Of a DNA stretch of 24,631 nt, positions 8,411-16,169 are shown piece after piece; within the stretch, counting starts at the first letter, position 1, and every line of letters begins with the position of its first letter. Both the position numbers and the translations under genes were made by a program. Under the pieces are notes generated by a model that was given only the letters and a program-made list of their open reading frames with translations, was not told the DNA's origin and searched no databases. The stretch is from Streptosporangiaceae bacterium (GTDB lineage: Bacteria; Actinomycetota; Actinomycetes; Streptosporangiales; Streptosporangiaceae): positions 1 to 24,631 of the forward strand of contig JASIGD010000249.1 in the NCBI GenBank assembly GCA_030045295.1, read 5' to 3'.

Positions 8411-10336
8411 GTGAACAGCCGCCAGGAACCCACGGTCATCGCGGTCGCGCAGCTCAGCATCACGATCGGCGAGCCGGACGTCAACCGGGCGGCGGCGGCC
8501 GACGCGGTGGCCGAGGCGGCCGCCGCCGGAGCTCGGCTGGTGGTACTGCCCGAACTATGTGATTCCGGTTACGTCTTCGGCACCGCGGCCGTCCAGGCGC
8601 AGGCCGAAGCCCGCGATCTCGCTTCTCCCGCTGCCGACAACGTGACTCTCCGCCGCTGGCGTGACCTGGCCGCCGAGCACGAGCTGGTGATCGTCGGCGG
8701 GTTCTGCGAGCTGGGCGCCGACGGCAACCTGTACAACAGCGCGGCCGTCGTCGACGCGTCAGGTACCAGGGCCGTCTACCGCAAGGCGCACCTGTGGGAC
8801 GCGGAAAAGCTCGTCTTCACCCCCGGCGAGGCGCAGCCGCCAGTGGTGGACCTGGGGTTCGGCCGGGTCGCGGTGATGATCTGCTACGACTTGGAGTTTC
8901 CCGAATGGGTCCGGCTGCCGACGCTGGCCGGCGCCGACCTCATCGCCGCGCCCGTGAACTGGCCGGCGACTCCCAGGCAGCCGGGGGAGCGCCCGCCCGA
9001 CGTGATCGAGGCCCAGGCCGATGCCGCCGCCAACGGCATCTTCCTGGCGGTGGCCGACCGCTGCCGTACCGAGCGCGGCGTGTCCTGGACCGGCGGCTCG
9101 GTCATCGTCGGCCCCAACGGTTACCCGCTGGCCGGGCCTGTTCTCGACGACCTTCCCGCGGTGCTCGCCGCGCCCTGCGACCTGAAGCGGGCCAGGAACA
9201 AGAGCCTCGGCGGCGACACCGACCGCCTGGCCGACCGCCGTCCCGAGCTGTACTCGGGGGTGGCGGCTGGGCGCGGTACGCCGACGCCGGATCAGCGCGT
9301 CGCAGCGGCCAACGCGCACTGGGCGGCGCGCTTCGTCGCGAACGGCACCGCTTACTCCGATTTCCAGGCCACCGTGGGCCGCATCGCCGTCTGGGACGAC
9401 TGGTGCCGTGAGTGGGGCCGCACCGCCCGGCGTTACGAGCAGGTGGCCGAGACCGCGGAAGAGTCCGGGCGGGCGACGACCGCCGGCGAGGCCTGGCGGC
9501 GCGCCGCGCTGTGCTGGCACTGGGGCAAGTTCGTCTTCGTCGATCACCCGGACGAGCAGCGCGCGGCGCACGAACGCACCGTGGCCAGCTTCCGCCGTGG
9601 CGCCGGGACCCTGACCCCGCCTGCCGAGCTGGTCCGCGTTCCGTACGCCGGCACCGCGCTGGCGGCGTATCTCCGGGTTCCCGCCGCGGGCGGGCGGTAT
9701 CCCGCGGTGATCATGATGCCCGGCCTTGATTCGGTGAAGGAGGAACTACAGGCCACCGCCGAGTACATGCTGAACCGCGGCCTCGCGGTGATCGCCGTCG
9801 ACGGACCCGGCCAGGGCGAGGCCGAATACGAGCTGCCTATTGAGCCCGCCTACGAGCGGGTGACCGCGGCCGTGGCGGACTACCTGCAGGGCCGCGACGA
9901 GATCGACCCGGAGCGGATCGGCGGATTCGGGGTGAGCCTGGGCGGGTACTACGCGGCCCGGTCTGCGGCCTACGAGCCGCGGCTGCGGGCGGCGGTGGCG
10001 CTGGCCGGCCCGTACCGGTGGGACCTGGACTGGGACACCCTGCCGCCGCAGACCCGGGCCACCTTCGAGCGCAGGTCGGGCGCGGGCAGCCCGGCCGAGG
10101 CCCGCGAGCGGGCCTCCGCGCTGACCCTCGAGGACGCCGCCGCGCGCATCACCTGCCCGCTGCTGGTCGCCCACGGCGGCCGGGACCGCCTCATCCCTCC
10201 GTACCATGCCGAGCGCCTCGCCCGCGAGGCCCCGGGTGCCGAGCTGATGCTGGACCCGGACGGCAGCCACGGCCTCACCAATCACGCCTTCGAGTCCAGG
10301 TCCGCCATGGCGGACTGGCTCGCAGCCCACCTCTAG
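8411..10336 (+). CDS. Nitrilase-type amidohydrolase fused to alpha/beta hydrolase (DHPON-hydrolase-like)
   Basis: A 641-residue two-domain protein. Residues 8-285 are a carbon-nitrogen hydrolase with the full Glu-Lys-Cys triad: E48 in VLPELCDSGY, K125 in YRKAHLWD and C158 in VMICYDLEFPEW. Residues 295-641 are an alpha/beta hydrolase with a helical lid (WHWGKFVFVDHPDEQ near 369-383), nucleophile S509 in GFGVSLGG, D592 in GGRDRLIPP and H620 in DGSHGLTNH. That half has the length and order of 2,6-dihydroxypseudooxynicotine hydrolase/FrsA-like enzymes, which cleave C-C or ester bonds. GTG 8411 is preceded by GGAG at nine bases. No stop or frame change separates the domains. I infer a bifunctional enzyme that cleaves an amide or nitrile and a second bond of one substrate. 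It overlaps the convergent ArsR gene by four bases. Confidence 0.88.
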   Translation: MNSRQEPTVIAVAQLSITIGEPDVNRAAAADAVAEAAAAGARLVVLPELCDSGYVFGTAAVQAQAEARDLASPAADNVTLRRWRDLAAEHELVIVGGFCELGADGNLYNSAAVVDASGTRAVYRKAHLWDAEKLVFTPGEAQPPVVDLGFGRVAVMICYDLEFPEWVRLPTLAGADLIAAPVNWPATPRQPGERPPDVIEAQADAAANGIFLAVADRCRTERGVSWTGGSVIVGPNGYPLAGPVLDDLPAVLAAPCDLKRARNKSLGGDTDRLADRRPELYSGVAAGRGTPTPDQRVAAANAHWAARFVANGTAYSDFQATVGRIAVWDDWCREWGRTARRYEQVAETAEESGRATTAGEAWRRAALCWHWGKFVFVDHPDEQRAAHERTVASFRRGAGTLTPPAELVRVPYAGTALAAYLRVPAAGGRYPAVIMMPGLDSVKEELQATAEYMLNRGLAVIAVDGPGQGEAEYELPIEPAYERVTAAVADYLQGRDEIDPERIGGFGVSLGGYYAARSAAYEPRLRAAVALAGPYRWDLDWDTLPPQTRATFERRSGAGSPAEARERASALTLEDAAARITCPLLVAHGGRDRLIPPYHAERLAREAPGAELMLDPDGSHGLTNHAFESRSAMADWLAAHL

Positions 10337-11391
10337 GGTTCCCGGTCGGCGTCCTCCCGCTCCGTCAGCGTCTCGCCGGCCTGGCCCAGCAGGGCCAGGC
10401 CGAGACCGGAAGTCTGGTACAGCACGGTGCGCCCGCTGCGCTGGCGGTCCACCAGCCCGCCGCGGTGCAGCACGGCGAGGTGCTGCGAGATAGCGCTCGC
10501 CGTGACGCCCAGGCGGCGGGCCAGCGCGGTGGTCGTCGCGGGCGAACGCAGCGCGACGAGCAGCCGGGCCCGCGGCCCGCCGAGCAGCAACTCGACAGCC
10601 TCCTCACGCTCGTCGGCCCGGTCGGACGCGGGCAGGCCTGGCCCGCCCTGCCACACCGTCGCCGTCCCCCGCGCCGGGTACGCCAAGGCGGTCTGGGTGC
10701 TCGTCGCCTTGCTCACCGAGACTTCCGGCCAGTTGAACACGCTCGGCATGAGAACGACCCCGTCCGGTCCCAGCATGATCCGGAAGCACGACGGGCCTTC
10801 GTCGGTATCGGTGAGCGTGAGCGTGCCCTCGGACCAGCGCAGGTCGGGGTGAAGATCGCTGAACAGTGACCGGGCGCCGCCGCCGGCCAGCAGCCCGGCC
10901 CGGTACGCGATGTCGGCGTCGAGCACGGGGCGGATCCGCTCCCAGTGCGGCAGGATGAGTCGGTCGTGGCACTCGGCTAGTTCGGCCGCTATTTCCGCCA
11001 GCGATTCCTGCGGTCGCTCGGCCAGTTCCGTCGCGCTGTCCGGCCACGGGTGATGGCCGAACACGCGGCCGAGGCTCGCCCGCACCGCCTCGGCCGGCGC
11101 CGCGCACATCCGGGCCAGCTCGGCGTCGATGCTGGGCGACCTCAGCGCGGGCGCCGGGACCAGGAACTCGGGATAGGTGGGCAGGCCGTTCACGACGAGC
11201 GGCCACAGCCGAGGCAGCCGCAGCGGCCGCCGCTCAAGCCGCGCCCTGGCCCAGCGCAGCCAGGGCAGGTTGACCGCGGGCGGGCAGGGCAAGGCCAGCA
11301 GCTGGACGGCCTTGAGGGTCTCGTACAGCGGCGAGGTCGCGAATCTGGTCGCGGCGAGATCCGCCACGTCCAGTTCCAGCACCAACAGCAT
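10333..11391 (-). CDS. DUF5937/ArsR-family winged-helix transcriptional regulator
   Basis: A 352-residue DNA-binding regulator. The large N-terminal part (1-250) matches the DUF5937 type, starting LELDVADLAATRFATSPLYE and containing FWPL/WPLVVNGLPTYPEF-like and LFSDLHPDLRW blocks. The C-terminal 90 residues are an ArsR winged helix: SPATTTALARRLGVTASAIS followed by QHLAVLHRGGLV and a basic wing, RQRSGRTVLYQ. ATG 11391 has GGGAGG four bases ahead, so it is preferred over the upstream in-frame start at 11430. The metal-binding cysteine cluster of true ArsR sensors is absent, so the ligand is probably an organic molecule. It is divergent from a DHA3 exporter, a common repressor-exporter pairing, so it probably controls that gene and itself. 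Confidence 0.87.
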   Translation of the reverse strand: MLLVLELDVADLAATRFATSPLYETLKAVQLLALPCPPAVNLPWLRWARARLERRPLRLPRLWPLVVNGLPTYPEFLVPAPALRSPSIDAELARMCAAPAEAVRASLGRVFGHHPWPDSATELAERPQESLAEIAAELAECHDRLILPHWERIRPVLDADIAYRAGLLAGGGARSLFSDLHPDLRWSEGTLTLTDTDEGPSCFRIMLGPDGVVLMPSVFNWPEVSVSKATSTQTALAYPARGTATVWQGGPGLPASDRADEREEAVELLLGGPRARLLVALRSPATTTALARRLGVTASAISQHLAVLHRGGLVDRQRSGRTVLYQTSGLGLALLGQAGETLTEREDADREP

Positions 11392-11420
11392 GCCGCCTCC
11401 CGAACCGTCAGCTTGCCGGG

Positions 11421-11440
11421 CCTGGCCCATAGGCGCCAGG
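11421..11440. promoter_or_regulatory. Candidate operator between ArsR-type regulator and MFS exporter
   Basis: CCTGGC and GCCAGG form a 6-bp inverted repeat with an 8-base spacer, in the 107-base divergent gap. It is the clearest dyad in the gap and lies 30 bases upstream of the regulator's start. An AT-richer stretch (ATTTAGCCCATGACTTAACC) adjoins it and may hold the promoters. Confidence 0.35.
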
Positions 11441-11498
11441 ATTTAGCCCATGACTTAACCGTAGCCCGGAGTATCCGGTCTCGCGCACCCTGGCCACC

Positions 11499-12743
11499 GT
11501 GGCGCAAGCATCAGGGACCGAGACCAGAGCCGGGGCAGGCCACCGGCCGACACTGGGCCGTTATTACTGGCGGATGTGGTGGGCCAACGCTGTCAGCAGC
11601 ACCGGCGACGGCGCATTCGTGGCCGCACTGCCCTTGCTGGCCGTGACGATCACCAAGGATCCGCGGCTCGTCGCAGTGGTGACCGCCGCGATATATCTGC
11701 CCTGGATGGGGCTCTCGCTGCCGGTCGGCGCCCTGGTGGACCGCTACGACCGGGCCGCGCTCATGTGGCGCGCCCAGGCCGCGCAGGCGTTGGTCGTGGC
11801 GGTCGTGGCGGTCCTGATCGTCTTCCGGCAGGCGAATATCGCGGTCCTCAGTGGGGCGGGCCTGCTGCTCGGCAGCGCCGAAGTTGTCTTTAGCAACGCC
11901 GCGCAGTCCGTGCTCCCCGAACTGGTGCCGCCCGAATTGCTGCCCAGGGCCAACGGCAGCCAGCAGATCAGCCTGACGGTGGGCGAGTCGTTCCTCGGTC
12001 CGCCGATCGGCAGCCTGCTGTTCGCCGCGGCTGCGGCGCTGCCGTTCGGGCTGGACGCCGCCTCGTTCGCCGCCTCGTCATCGCTGGTGGCCACCCTGCC
12101 CAGGTCCGCCAAGGGTGCTAAAGGTTCTGGCCGAGCTAAGATCCGAGCCCAGGTCGCGGAGGGGCTGCGCTGGCTGACCAGGCACCGCCTGCTGCGCGTG
12201 GTCGCCGTGCTGCTCGGCGTCTACAACTTCGCCAACCAGATGGGCCAGGCCGTCCTGGTCCTGCTGGCCACCCAGACGCTGCACGTCAATACCCGTGGCT
12301 ACGGATTCCTGCTGGCCGCGACCGCCGCTGGCAGCGTGCTCGGCGGCCTGGTCAGCCCGGCGCTGACCCGCCGGCTGGGCATTCTGCCCTCGCTGGTCAT
12401 CGGCGGAGCCATCGACGCCGCCGTCTTCGTCGGCATCGGGCTGTCCCCGGACGGGGCCGTGGCCGCACTCATGCTGGCCGGACAGGGATTCGCCGTCACG
12501 ATGTGGAACGTGGTGACCGTCAGCCTGCGCCAGCGGATCGTCCCCTCCGAGCTGCTCGGCCGGGTCAACAGCGTCTACCGCATGCTCGGCTGGGGTCTGA
12601 TGCCGATCGGCGCGCTCGCCGGCGGCTTCGTCGCGCACGCGGCGGGCCTGCGCGCCCCCTATATCGTCGCCGGTCTCCTCTGCGCCCTGTCCATGCTCGC
12701 CGCCCTCCCCTTCCTACTGGCCGCCGACCGGCCCGCAGCCTGA
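11499..12743 (+). CDS. MFS transporter, DHA3 (EntS/macrolide-efflux-like) type
   Basis: A 414-residue inner-membrane exporter with about twelve hydrophobic helices. The opening WRMWWANAVSSTGDGAFVAA and LPVGALVDRYDRAALM in loop 2-3 are typical of the DHA3 drug:proton antiporter group. A basic central loop (RSAKGAKGSGRAKIRAQV, about 205-222) joins the two six-helix halves. The GTG start at 11499 has no clear ribosome site, so the true start may be slightly downstream or the mRNA leaderless. Divergent from the DUF5937/ArsR gene, it probably exports the compound that regulator senses. No biosynthetic cluster is next to it, so a defence or efflux role is likeliest. Confidence 0.87.
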   Translation: MAQASGTETRAGAGHRPTLGRYYWRMWWANAVSSTGDGAFVAALPLLAVTITKDPRLVAVVTAAIYLPWMGLSLPVGALVDRYDRAALMWRAQAAQALVVAVVAVLIVFRQANIAVLSGAGLLLGSAEVVFSNAAQSVLPELVPPELLPRANGSQQISLTVGESFLGPPIGSLLFAAAAALPFGLDAASFAASSSLVATLPRSAKGAKGSGRAKIRAQVAEGLRWLTRHRLLRVVAVLLGVYNFANQMGQAVLVLLATQTLHVNTRGYGFLLAATAAGSVLGGLVSPALTRRLGILPSLVIGGAIDAAVFVGIGLSPDGAVAALMLAGQGFAVTMWNVVTVSLRQRIVPSELLGRVNSVYRMLGWGLMPIGALAGGFVAHAAGLRAPYIVAGLLCALSMLAALPFLLAADRPAA

Positions 12744-12765
12744 ACCGCGGCCCGAGCCCGCGGTT
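12743..12765 (+). terminator. Stem-loop at the end of the MFS gene
   Basis: AACCGCGG and CCGCGGTT form a perfect 8-bp stem with a 7-base loop, starting inside the stop codon. There is no U-tract. The loop-plus-arm sequence CCCGAGCCCGCGG occurs again at 12770-12782, forming a short direct repeat. Confidence 0.5.
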
Positions 12766-12874
12766 TGGTCCCGAGCCCGCGGGGTTAAAGCGATCCTGAC
12801 GGGCAGGAATAGCCAGAAGAGCAATGCCCAACTATTCTAATCGAAATTGTAGGTGCAGAATCCTGGAGGCCCGC

Positions 12875-13858
12875 GTGGCCATGCCCGACTTCCTGGTGAT
12901 CGGCGCCCCTAAGGCGGGCACCACGGCGCTGCACGTCGCGCTGGCCGGCCATCCGGGGCTGTACATGTCGGCCATCAAAGAGCCGAAGTTCTTTCTCTCC
13001 GACGGGCCCCCGCCGACCCGGGGCGGGCCCGGGGATGTGCTGACCTACCGCGAGCACGTATGGCGCAAGCAGGATTACGAGGCGCTGTTCGATCCGGCTC
13101 CGCCCGGGACGCTGCGCGGCGAATCGACTCCGCTCTACCTGTACGACCGCGCCGCGATGCGGCGGATCCGGACGGCGCTTCCCGGCGCCAAGCTGATCGT
13201 GATCGTGCGCGACCCGGTGGAACGGGCGCACTCGAACTGGACCCACCTATGGTCGGCGGGCCTGGAGCCCATCGGCGACTTCGTCCGAGCCTGCGGCGAG
13301 GAGGAGCGCCGGATCGCCGCGGGCTGGGCGAGTTTCTGGCACTACGTCGGGCTCGGCCGCTACGGGGAGCAACTCCAGTACTTGTTCACGCTGTTTCCGC
13401 GCGAGCAGGTTCTCGTCCTGCGCTACCGGCTGCTCGTCGACCAGCCCGCCCAGACGATGGACCGGATCTGCGCGTTCCTCGGCGTCGAGCAGGGCGTCCT
13501 GGCCGAGATACCACGGCAGAACGTCACCTCGCACCCGGAATCCACGCTGGCCCACCGGGTCGTCTCGGTGGCGCAGCGGGCAGGCAACGCGGTGGGCGGC
13601 CGGGTCCCCGGCCTGACCGCGGCCACCCTGACCGGTCCGCTCGAGCGTTTCCTGCAGCGTCACAGCCGCGAGCGCCAGCCGCTCAGCTGGGAGCAGCGCC
13701 AGCAGCTCATCCCGCGCTTCGAGGCGGATATCGACCTACTCGAAGACGTCCTGCGCGAGGACTTCCAGGACTGGCTCGGGCCGCGAGACCGCTCGGGTGG
13801 CATGGTGGGCAGCAGGCCCTCCGGCCAGGGCCAGGCCAGGAACGGCCGCCCGGGCTAG
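12875..13858 (+). CDS. Sulfotransferase (PAPS-dependent, NDST-like)
   Basis: A 327-residue cytosolic sulfotransferase that would move sulfate from PAPS to a hydroxyl or amine of a sugar or small molecule. The 5'-phosphosulfate loop is VIGAPKAGTTAL (residues 8-19), followed by KEPKFF, and the 3'-phosphate site is VIVRDPVERAHSNW (109-122, with R112 and S120). This pattern is closest to the heparan-sulfate N-sulfotransferase-like bacterial branch. GTG 12875 lies five bases after GGAGG. ATG 12881 is an alternative with eleven-base spacing. The upstream sequence is unusually AT-rich (TATTCT at 12833 as a possible -10). No PAPS synthesis or glycan genes are adjacent, so the acceptor is unknown. Confidence 0.88.
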   Translation: MAMPDFLVIGAPKAGTTALHVALAGHPGLYMSAIKEPKFFLSDGPPPTRGGPGDVLTYREHVWRKQDYEALFDPAPPGTLRGESTPLYLYDRAAMRRIRTALPGAKLIVIVRDPVERAHSNWTHLWSAGLEPIGDFVRACGEEERRIAAGWASFWHYVGLGRYGEQLQYLFTLFPREQVLVLRYRLLVDQPAQTMDRICAFLGVEQGVLAEIPRQNVTSHPESTLAHRVVSVAQRAGNAVGGRVPGLTAATLTGPLERFLQRHSRERQPLSWEQRQQLIPRFEADIDLLEDVLREDFQDWLGPRDRSGGMVGSRPSGQGQARNGRPG

Positions 13859-13881
13859 CCCCGAACCAGTGGCCTCCTGGG

Positions 13882-14267
13882 CTAGCCTGAGCGAGTGTGC
13901 GGCCCGGCCGTCAACAGCGCGTGCTGGGCGCCGATGAGAGTCGCGGCGCCGTTGATCTCGCCGCTGGCGATCAGGGCAGGGATCTCAGCCAGTCGGATCC
14001 AGCGGACGGCTTCGGTCTCGTTCGCGTCCGGTACGCCGACCCGGTCCGCGCCCCGCGCCAGGTACAGCTCGTGAGGGCTGTCGGCGGTGCCGGGCGTGGG
14101 CTGGAAGGTCAGCACATGCTCGAGGGAGCGGGGCCGGTAGCCGGTCTCTTCACGCACCTCACGGGCGGCCGCGGACAGGCCGTCCTCGCCAGGGTCGACG
14201 TAGCCGCCGGGCCACTCACCCGATCAGAGTGGATGGTCCAGCGGGTACGCTCCTCAGCTCGGGTCAC
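13882..14267 (-). pseudogene. Nudix hydrolase, broken by internal deletion and frameshift
   Basis: Two parts of one actinobacterial Nudix protein lie in different frames. The N-terminal part begins at GTG 14267 and reads VTRAEERTRWTIHSDR. The second part, from about 14219, reads GEWPGGYVDPGEDG, then SAAAREVREETGY, a perfect Nudix box (G-x5-E-x7-RE-x2-EE-x-G), and goes on normally to the stop at 13882 (LTFQPTPGTADS, EAVRWIRLAEIPAL). In this family, as I know it, 60-75 residues of beta-sheet separate TRWTIH and the ELPGGYVDPGE segment. They are missing, and an in-frame TGA precedes the box. The box residues are intact but the fold cannot form, so this is probably dead. A start inside the remaining frame would give at most about 110 residues. 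Confidence 0.72.
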
Positions 14268-14418
14268 ACGGCGAGGCTACCGGCGTTGGCCGGCAGACCA
14301 GGGCACCGGCCAGCGCCTTCCCCAGGTGCGACGGGCCGCCCGGAACGCGAACGTAGTCACAGCGATCCTGTAGCTGCCGCTCCTGTCGAGGAGCAACACC
14401 GGACCAGGAGGTTTGCCG

Positions 14419-14841
14419 ATGGTTCCACCTCACCAGCCAGGCCAAGACGTTTTCACGTGGGTGCGGCCCGAAGATATCGACTGGGAACCGTTCGAGGCGT
14501 TCCCGCCTTCGGCCCGACTCGCTGCCGTGGTCGGTCACCCGTCAGAGCCCGGTCCCTACGTGGTCAGGGTCAAGGTGCCGTCCGGCGTGAAGCTGATGCC
14601 GCACAGGCATCGGGAGGATCGGGTCTACACCGTCATGTCCGGTGTTTTCTACATCGGCCTGGGCGATCAGTTCGACGGTGCCAAGCTGGAGGCGTACCCG
14701 CCGGGTAGCGTCATCGTTCTGCCCGGTGGCACATCCCACTTTCACTGGGCGAAATCCGGCGAGTACGTCACCCAGGTAACAGCGATCGGGCCGATTAGCC
14801 TGGAATACGTCAATCCCGAAGACGATCCCCGCAACAGCTAA
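14419..14841 (+). CDS. Cupin-domain protein
   Basis: A 140-residue single-domain cupin. Metal-site motif 1 is SGVKLMPHRHREDRVYTVMSG (residues 54-74, with HRH and E) and motif 2 is YPPGSVIVLPGGTSHFHW, given by its PGG and H-x-H residues. It would be a small cytosolic beta-barrel that binds a metal and a small ligand. Such proteins act as isomerases, dioxygenases or binding proteins, and the sequence does not decide which. ATG 14419 is seven bases after AGGAGG. An in-frame TTG at 14413 is ignored. Base composition is a little lower in GC than its neighbours. It converges with the propeller gene over a strong shared hairpin. Confidence 0.8.
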   Translation: MVPPHQPGQDVFTWVRPEDIDWEPFEAFPPSARLAAVVGHPSEPGPYVVRVKVPSGVKLMPHRHREDRVYTVMSGVFYIGLGDQFDGAKLEAYPPGSVIVLPGGTSHFHWAKSGEYVTQVTAIGPISLEYVNPEDDPRNS

Positions 14842-14858
14842 GCATCTCACCGGGCTCA

Positions 14859-14889
14859 GCGCTGCTCACCGAAGCTCGGTGAGCAGCGC
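14859..14889. terminator. Bidirectional hairpin between convergent cupin and propeller genes
   Basis: GCGCTGCTCACCGA and TCGGTGAGCAGCGC form a perfect 14-bp stem with the 3-base loop AGC. It starts 18 bases after the cupin stop and covers the last codons and stop of the convergent gene. There is no U-tract on either side, but the stem is strong enough to act as a two-way terminator. Confidence 0.6.
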
Positions 14890-15747
14890 ATGCGATCCGT
14901 CCGGCCCGGTCATCTCGTAGTACAGCCGGTGCCGGCCGTCGGGCAGCGGCACGATGTCGAGGTAGCGCAGGCCGCCGCCGTGATACGGCGAGGCCGCGTT
15001 CGGGCCGCGGCCGATCGGGGTGAGCGCCGCTGGATCGGCACCCGTCGCCACCCCGGTCCGCTCCTCGAAGTTCTCCGCCGCGCTGGCGCGCCCGTCGTAA
15101 TAGGCCGTCACCATCCCCGCGCCGAAGTGCACGGCGGTCACCCGCGCTCCCCTGGAATCCCAGCGTCCCGGCGTCCCGCTCAGCGCGGTGCCGTGCCACG
15201 TCCAGGCCAGGCCGTCCAGGCTCGTCGCGTACTCGGTGGTCATCTGGTCGGTCTGCTGCGGATCGGCCAGCGGATGGCACGATGCCCACAGGTGCCACCG
15301 GCCGCCGTGGTGGCGGAGCACCGGGTCTTTCACGGCAGTCTTGGCGTCGCCGGGCAGGATGGTCTCGCGGCGCCGGGTATCGAACTCGCTGGGGTGAGCA
15401 GCCTCGGTCATCTCGACGCGCCAGTGCTTGGTGCCCGCGGTCGCGCAGCTCAGGTAGAGCCGCCAGCGTCCTTCCGGCGTGCGGACCAGGGCGGGCCGTT
15501 CTAGTGACTCGGTGGCCAGTTCGGCCTTGCCGATGGTCAGCAGCGTCTCGAACCTCTCGCCGTCGGCCGATCGCGCCACCGCCACCGCGTAGCCGCGGCC
15601 CCGGCCGATGGGCCGCCTGAGCCGGTAGGCCAGGAAGATCTCCCCGTCACCCGCCGCCGCGCACGGTGCCCCGGCCCAGTACCCGGGTCCTGCGCCGGGC
15701 GGTTCGGCGACTATGACACCACGGCGAGGCCGAGGCAGCAGCACCAT
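14866..15747 (-). CDS. Five-bladed beta-propeller glycosidase-like protein (GH43/GH32/GH62 superfamily)
   Basis: A 293-residue protein whose repeating pattern ([39 protein letters not shown]) is that of five-bladed propellers related to arabinanases, levansucrases and invertases. [12 protein letters not shown] and [11 protein letters not shown] carry the usual conserved acidic/aromatic positions of GH43-like sites. There is no signal peptide, so it should act inside the cell, unlike most secreted arabinanases. ATG 15747 follows AAGGGG by five bases, and an AT-rich promoter-like stretch lies upstream. Catalysis is not assured, because the three acidic residues cannot be assigned by eye. No sugar transporter or regulator is near. 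Confidence 0.7.
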   Translation of the reverse strand: MVLLPRPRRGVIVAEPPGAGPGYWAGAPCAAAGDGEIFLAYRLRRPIGRGRGYAVAVARSADGERFETLLTIGKAELATESLERPALVRTPEGRWRLYLSCATAGTKHWRVEMTEAAHPSEFDTRRRETILPGDAKTAVKDPVLRHHGGRWHLWASCHPLADPQQTDQMTTEYATSLDGLAWTWHGTALSGTPGRWDSRGARVTAVHFGAGMVTAYYDGRASAAENFEERTGVATGADPAALTPIGRGPNAASPYHGGGLRYLDIVPLPDGRHRLYYEMTGPDGSHALLTELR

Positions 15748-15767
15748 GGATCCCCTTCTCAGCTATT

Positions 15768-15795
15768 CACATCGGAATAATAGATAATCCTAGTG
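15768..15795 (-). promoter_or_regulatory. AT-rich promoter region of propeller gene
   Basis: About 28 bases of strikingly AT-rich sequence, containing TATTAT and TAGGAT on the minus strand. It sits 20-50 bases before the ribosome site, against a background above 70% GC. It probably holds the -10 element. The exact hexamers are uncertain. Confidence 0.4.
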
Positions 15796-15820
15796 CTTCC
15801 GCCTGCGGGAGGCGAGGCAA

Positions 15821-16054
15821 TCAGCCGGCCCTGTCGCTTCTGCTCTCGTGCCGCCAGTCTTGCCCGAGTTCGTTGTCGTGCAGCCTGCGGAGCAGGTGCG
15901 CGTAATGATCTAGCCGGTCGGCCGTGCGCCGCATCTCGTCATAGTCATGACCGCTATCGCGGGCGGGTGTTTTCTCCTCGCCGCGCTTGCGAACAATGTG
16001 CAGCTCTTCCCGGCTCAGCTCAGAAACCTTGGCCAGCGCCTCCTCGAGATCCAC
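15821..16054 (-). CDS. Small helical protein, DUF2630-like
   Basis: A 77-residue acidic/basic helical protein. The GTG 16054 start has a near-perfect AAGGAGGT ribosome site, which makes it a real gene despite its size. The layout is one helix (LEEALAKVSELSREELHIVRK), a charged turn, and a second helix with LDHYAHLLRRLHDNE. This resembles the DUF2630 family, where a LDQCWDLLRQRRA-type helix ends the protein. The match is by pattern only. It is probably a coiled-coil dimer in the cytosol with unknown role. It is divergent from the alkyl-DHAP-synthase-like gene, with 115 bases between starts. Confidence 0.7.
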   Translation of the reverse strand: MDLEEALAKVSELSREELHIVRKRGEEKTPARDSGHDYDEMRRTADRLDHYAHLLRRLHDNELGQDWRHESRSDRAG

Positions 16055-16156
16055 CGCACCTCCTTCCTACCAGCGGACTTCCGGCCAGCGGGCCCCTTCC
16101 CGCGCTGGCCAAGCCTACGGTACCCGCCGGCGCGGACCCGGTGACGCCCGGTGAGC

Positions 16157-16162
16157 TAGTAT
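16157..16162 (+). promoter_or_regulatory. -10 box of a probable leaderless promoter for the glycerolipid operon
   Basis: TAGTAT ends seven bases before GTG 16170, and no ribosome site is present. Transcription would start on the G of the start codon. This is the clearest leaderless arrangement in the window. Confidence 0.55.
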
Positions 16163-16169
16163 CCGCGCC

